A DNA stretch of 64,000 nt from Paramecium octaurelia (Eukaryota > Ciliophora > Oligohymenophorea > Peniculida > Parameciidae): NCBI GenBank assembly GCA_905182995.1, contig CAJJDP010000059.1, positions 385,311 through 449,310 of the forward strand, given 5' to 3'. Below the pieces are notes generated by a model. It was not told where the DNA came from, searched no databases, and saw only the letters and a program-made list of their open reading frames with translations. Shown here one piece after another: positions 59,239 through 64,000 of this stretch (position 1 is the stretch's first letter; every line of letters starts with the position of its first letter). The position numbers and the translations under genes were made by a program.

Positions 59239-60255
59239 ATGTCAATAACTGTTTCAACATGCCAATAAATCTGTGGTTCCCCGTTGAATACTAGTACTGC
59301 AAAGAACTTGTGGACATTCTCTAAATCCGATAGATTTGGAAACTTGGCTAATCCAGTTAAGTATTCATGATTGATCTAATCATTGTAGTTGCGGTAAAGC
59401 ATTTTACGATTTGCCTAGTCAGATAGAAAAGAGAGCGGCAGGAATTGGAAAAGGAACCAAGTAATTTCTAACTATTTAATTTAAGAACTGACTTTACAAA
59501 GGTGGCATTCGCAACTCCTTCCCCATAATAATACAACTTATCTAGCGACGTCGAATCAAATCTAAAGAAATAGAAGGGCAACAAATTTGGAATGAGCAGA
59601 GAAAAAATGGCTAGTACAGGAATCCTTGGGAACTTAAATTTAAAAACTCCAGGTAAAATTGAGTCATCAATCTATCTCTTGCAGCTCCTGGAACCTATGA
59701 TTTGGGATCTACCTTGAGTGATATTAGGTACTCGATGAGACAGAGACCTAAAACCAACTTCATGGTCTTGACAAGCAAGGAAATACCAGGACCTGGAACC
59801 TATGAATCTCTACCTGCAGTTAATGCTGTGGGAAAATACCCAATTTCGAAATACAATAATTCATGTGCTACTCTATTCAATCCCAAGAATTCGAAGCGCT
59901 TCGTCAAAGACTTTTGTAATTGTCTAATACCATATTTAAGCGACTAATTTATATGCTCCTGGACCAGGCACTTATCCAGTCGATAAGACAGGAATTCAAA
60001 AAGTAAGCTGAATGTACTAATGATAGGATGGCAATTACTTCATTTCTAAATTCCATTCTTCCAATGTTAGGAGTTTTCCCAAAGAATCCAGAAGAACTGG
60101 TTCTGTTGGTAAAGGTATTCCCATCAATTTATGAACAAGCTGGCACACCGGCTCCTGGCAGCTATAGATTGCCTTCCGATTTCGGGTACTACGAATCCAG
60201 ACACAAAGCCAATAGGAGTGCTGGAGACATGGGAGAAAATAAAGCTTAATAATGA
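59239..60255 (+). CDS. PG-rich repeat protein (SHIPPO/ODF3/STPG-like), ciliary
   Basis: ATG 59239 to TGA 60253-60255 with six introns (28, 25, 32, 25, 24, 25 nt) gives 285 residues. At least four copies of the sperm-tail PG-rich repeat are visible: TPAPGTYDLGS, IPGPGTYESLPA, YAPGPGTYPVDK and TPAPGSYRLPSDFGYYES. In animals and protists such proteins lie inside or along ciliary microtubules. Introns fall next to several repeats (before PGTY or behind it), as if repeats had been spread as exons. One 24-nt intron contains two in-frame TGA codons. It follows glutamine synthetase by 69 bp. Confidence 0.9.
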
Positions 60256-60332
60256 TTATCAAAATATCAATTAATGTATACATACACACAAAAATATATA
60301 GATTTTATTATTAATAATATATATATAATACA

Positions 60333-60833
60333 ATGGCAACAACTATTGAATTGCTCAAGTGGTCGAATCTAATTTCCTCAATTATGTTGATACTGATTGG
60401 AGTCACTCAAATCATATCCCTGTCTATCCTTTTTTCGAGTTTTAGTTTTACATTCTTCATGTCATTTTTCTTACCATTTTTCTTAATGTAAGTCTGCATT
60501 TCATTAAATTTAGATTATTTGGAATCATGTTGTTTGCGAGTGGCTAAAAGATGGAATTTATGGACAACAATTTCAGATTTTTGAGTTCTCTTCTAGGAAG
60601 AGGCCTATTTAATATTTAGTATCGAAAAATCTTATAAATTTAAGTCTTGCTTCCTTGGCTGTCTATCAATTGGCAAATGCAGCCAGTGACATCATCGGAT
60701 TCATTATTGGGGCAATGCTCTTTTGCACAGGTGGATTTTACTTGATTTTGCATTTTTGCGGAGTATTTATACATAATATATATTTGATTAGAATAAGGAG
60801 GAATTAACATCATACAAGCAACAATTAGGTTGA
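60333..60833 (+). CDS. Small four-helix membrane protein, COPI-associated/TVP15-like
   Basis: ATG 60333 to TGA 60831-60833 with introns of 26, 26 and 29 nt gives 139 residues. Four hydrophobic helices are separated by very short loops: ISSIMLILIGVTQIISLS, FTFFMSFFLPFFLI, the GIMLFASGQK helix pair and DIIGFIIGAMLFCTGGFYLI. Size, spacing and the NxxS-Gly-rich start resemble the COPI-associated/TVP15 family of Golgi membrane proteins. The C-terminus NKEELTSYKQQLG, after the third intron, is polar and cytosolic. The call is by pattern, so moderate. Confidence 0.6.
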
Positions 60834-60901
60834 TTCAAATTCATATTGGTCTTTATTTATCAGTATAATTAATTTATCAATAAAACATCTCTAACGAATA
60901 C

Positions 60902-62958
60902 ATGGATTAACACTCCCAATACTATTCCACTCAACACTTCCTCGAACCAAACAGAGACACCAATAAGTCCCAAAGAACCAGATCAAACACAAATGAGAAA
61001 TTGATCACCCCAAACTTAGTGTATATCACTAGGAATTAACAATAACCTCAACCTTCAATTAAGCAGGAATGTCAACTCCAAAAACCAACACAATCCTCAT
61101 ATAATCTCAAAGAAGTAACAAAAGTCAAAGTGCTTGAATCCGATGAATTAGTGTTCTATAGAAATAAGTCATCTTATTAGGAGAAATAAATTTTAGATCT
61201 ACAGGCTGAATTGCATCACATACAATCAACGGTTCAGGAAAGAGTGACCTACATTGAGGACACTCATAGAATATAACAATTGGAATCCAATTTACAATAG
61301 TACCAATAGGAATGCAATAGAATCAACAACCTATTGAGAGAAACTCAAAATGAATCAGAATCTTTGAAATAGAAGAATCTGTAGTTGTCACAATCAATTT
61401 TTTAGTTTCAGCAATAGCAATACGAATTCGATAGATTAAAAAGGAATTCCCAAGAAACTGATCAGTATTGGCAAAATGAAATACAAAGACTCAACGTGTT
61501 ATTATCTTAAAGTCAAACCTAGTTACACTAATTGCAAAAGACATTGATAGAAACAAAATAATACGAACAAATGTATCATCAATAATAGCCGATCTAAACC
61601 TAATTGGCTTTGGAATTGGAGAGAATGACTTCAATGTTAAGGACTAAGACTGATGAGTATGATTCTTAGAAATAGACCTATATAAAGGAGATTGAAATCA
61701 CATCCAGGAGGATCAAGGATTCAGAATTAGAACTCAAGGATTTAAAAATTCGAGAGATCAATCAAAAATAATCAATTGATGAATTGAGCAGGGAAAACAA
61801 TTAGATTACTGAAAAGTTTATGAACGAAATTAGAAACAAAAATGATGAAATCTAAAAGCTATAATAAATTATTTAGACTTTATAATTGACTTTATAGGAT
61901 ACTTCAAAATTTAAGGAGTATGAAATTAGATCAAAGATGTAGAATGAAGAAATCAATAATCTCAATCAAAGAATCAGAATGAAGTAAGAGGAAACAGACA
62001 ACTATAAATAATAGATGCTAATACTATAAAATTAAATTCAGGAATGTCAAAAATATACAGAATACGAAATTAAATATTAAAATCTCGCATAGGAATATGA
62101 CAGATTAAATAATTCTTTAATGATGAAACTATAAGAGAATGACCAATTGAGGAATTGCATTTCGAAATTGCAAATCACTTTGAATGATCATTACAAGATA
62201 GAAGAATATGATAATAAAATTGCCTTGTAGAATTAAGAAATAGACCATCTTCATTAGAGTTTACAATCGAAGTGTTAAGAGATTGAAAAATTAAATTATG
62301 AAAACAATAGGTTATCATCCTTATTAAGAACAAGGAATGATGAAATTGATAATTTGAAATATAAAATGTAAGATACGTCATAGTTGAAAGAATATCAATA
62401 GAAGTTCCAGATGCTAAATGGAGAAATGGAGAGATTGACAATGCAATTGAGGAACAAGCATGAGGAAATGGAAAAACTAAGATAATATTTAGCATAGTTT
62501 TAGCTGCAAGAGGCTAATAAGTTATAAGAATTAGAGCAAAAGAATGTTGTTTATTAAAATGAGATAGAGAGATTGAGCAATTTGCTGAAGGCGAAATTAT
62601 CAGAGAATGAGTAGAATAAATTATAAATCAGATGTTTATAAGATGAAAATGATCAATAAAAATGTAAACTATTGACTCAAAATGAGATACAATAATATAA
62701 TGATAGGGTGACTATTTTGACTCAAGAGGTTGAATCTTGGAAGAATCAATTCATCACTCTCAATAGAGAATATCATAAACAATAAGAATAGTTAATGCTT
62801 TCAAATGCAGAACTGGATACATTGAAGAAACAAAGGAGCAATTCAATTAGGGTATTTTTTATATTAATTACTCCTAGTTGGATACGTACGAGACAACGAA
62901 AGAAAACTCGGCTCTTTCTGCCTTCTAATATGGGACTCTCACCTTAAGAAATCTATGA
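60902..62958 (+). CDS. Long coiled-coil protein
   Basis: ATG 60902 to TGA 62956-62958 with one 26-nt intron gives 676 residues. After an unstructured first 70 residues the protein is a nearly unbroken coiled coil to the end (EKQILDLQAELHHIQSTVQE, MEKLRQYLAQFQLQEANKLQ, EVESWKNQFITLNREYHKQQ). The phrase WKNQFITLNREY recurs as WKNKFITLNKQF in the next gene, so the two genes are related. A basal-body, cortical or ciliary role would suit, but no family can be named. Confidence 0.8.
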
Positions 62959-62994
62959 TACTTATAATTTAATAATACATAATATTAATTTGTT

Positions 62995-63968
62995 ATGAGT
63001 AATTACGAAAGTCCCTCTACAGTATCTATCATCTTATAATTTGTCTAGAATTCCAAATACAGTAGACACAAAGGCTATTTAAAGTGGGAACTTGCTAATA
63101 AGGATGTTAGTGGTGCATTTGATGCTCAACAACTATAATTAGAAAAGGGACTAATCAATCGGGATAGATAAGCAAACTCCTTAATGATACCTTCAATGAA
63201 ATCACCCTAATCTTCAAAAATTAGTCCTGAACCCTCAACTACAAGGGAACATACCTGTTGTGACAAATTAGATGAATAAAGCAAGCAATATGTAATAGCA
63301 ATCCAATTAAAATGTAGTAATTAATCATAAATGAGCAAATGAATAAATTAACTGAGTTAAATTTATTGATTTAACAACATTCTAAACTCTTGATTGAGTC
63401 TTACAATCAAGGATTAGAAGATGCTAAAACTCAATAATAAAAGGAATAATAGATTTTAGAAAATAATCGGTTATTGAGAGAAAGGGATAGATAGATTCAA
63501 GAGTGGGAAGAGAGGTACAATAAGGAGAAAAAGATTGGTGATGAAAAGGAAGAAGAGATTCGGTAGATATGGATTTTAGTTTAATAGTGAACTTGAAAAG
63601 CAGGTAAAAGAATTGGCAACTCAAGTTGTCATAACTACAAGTGCCACGGATTTGGAAAGTGAGAAAAACCAATGGAAAAATAAATTTATCACATTAAATA
63701 AACAGTTTAATGAAGCTGAATAGCAAGTGGTTGTACTTGAAAATGAGATTGACATGTTGAAATAACAGTAGAAAAAGACTGAAGTTAGAGTAAAATATTT
63801 ATTCCAAAGTCTAGACAAGCACGAGAAGAAAAACAGTTACAAAGGATATCCCTATGCCTTGATAATTTCATATTGGCCTATTATTTTATAATATCTTTAT
63901 TTTATTTTCATAAATATTTAATACTACATGAACTTTATCTCATATAGCTTCCTCGCAATTATACTTGA
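62995..63968 (+). CDS. Coiled-coil protein related to its neighbour, 3' end uncertain
   Basis: ATG 62995 with introns of 26, 25 and 20 nt runs to TGA 63966-63968, 300 residues. The first 100 residues are polar; residues 110-255 are coiled coil (MNKLTELNLLIQQHSKLLIE, RQIQEWEERYNKEKKIGDEK, WKNKFITLNKQFNEAEQQVV). The segment matches the end of the preceding gene, suggesting tandem duplication; 36 bp separate them. The last 40 residues are hydrophobic (YYFIISLFYFHKYL) and unlike the rest, so an intron near 63860 may have been missed and the true gene may run past the window. Confidence 0.6.
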
Positions 63969-64000
63969 ACTCAAGATTAATTTAAATTAGAAATTAGAAT

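Noticed and set aside
1-64000. Telomere repeats (CCCCAA/GGGGTT types), CRISPR arrays, rRNA or tRNA genes
   Set aside because: Scanned by eye on both strands; only isolated matches were seen, so the window appears to be internal chromosome sequence.

Overview
The window reads as ciliate macronuclear DNA, most likely Paramecium. It is about 70 percent A+T. Every recognisable gene runs through many in-frame TAA and TAG codons, which must mean glutamine, and ends only at TGA. Genes are packed closely, with spacers as short as 10 to 20 bp. Almost every intron I could place is 19 to 35 nt long and runs GTA...AG or GTT...AG. I translated the window with TAA and TAG as Q and placed introns where the frame had to be restored. 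Lengths given below follow from those exon sums.

Layout. 0-5 kb: the end of a CXC (tesmin/TSO1) protein, a cyclic-nucleotide-binding protein and a candidate FG nucleoporin. 5-11.3 kb: a decayed gene, a long coiled-coil protein with an alpha-kinase-like C-terminus, RNA polymerase subunit RPB6 and a DOMON surface protein. 11.6-22.7 kb: a run of plus-strand genes (Cache-domain membrane sensor, an unknown protein, a very charged coiled coil, the CHIP ubiquitin ligase, a second coiled-coil/alpha-kinase-like protein, an EF-hand/C2/membrane protein). 22.7-32.3 kb: minus-strand genes, including a complete ferlin directly after a class 3 lipase, and an AGC protein kinase with an acylation-type N-terminus. 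32.8-39.4 kb: an unknown protein, a GPI-anchored acidic repeat protein, then about 3.7 kb without intact genes that carries decayed LINE-like sequence. 39.4-46.6 kb: a three-repeat Myb protein, a short kinase-less member and a third full member of the coiled-coil/alpha-kinase family, and an ANTH protein. 47-64 kb: a cysteine-rich secreted protein, a hybrid histidine kinase, a cullin, a fatty acyl-CoA reductase, a MIC10-like protein, glutamine synthetase, a ciliary PG-repeat protein, a small four-helix Golgi-type membrane protein and two coiled-coil proteins.

The most unusual content is a four-member local family of coiled-coil proteins that share an N-terminal module of about 80 residues. Three of them end in a degenerate alpha-kinase-like domain. 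Two members, on opposite strands about 35 kb apart, are nearly identical at the 3' end (including the intron) but strongly diverged at the 5' end, which suggests gene conversion.

Functionally the genes are mostly ordinary housekeeping and cell-surface or signalling genes and do not form one pathway. Membrane trafficking and surface functions (ferlin, C2 protein, ANTH, GPI and DOMON proteins, Cys-rich protein) and protein turnover (CHIP, cullin) are well represented.
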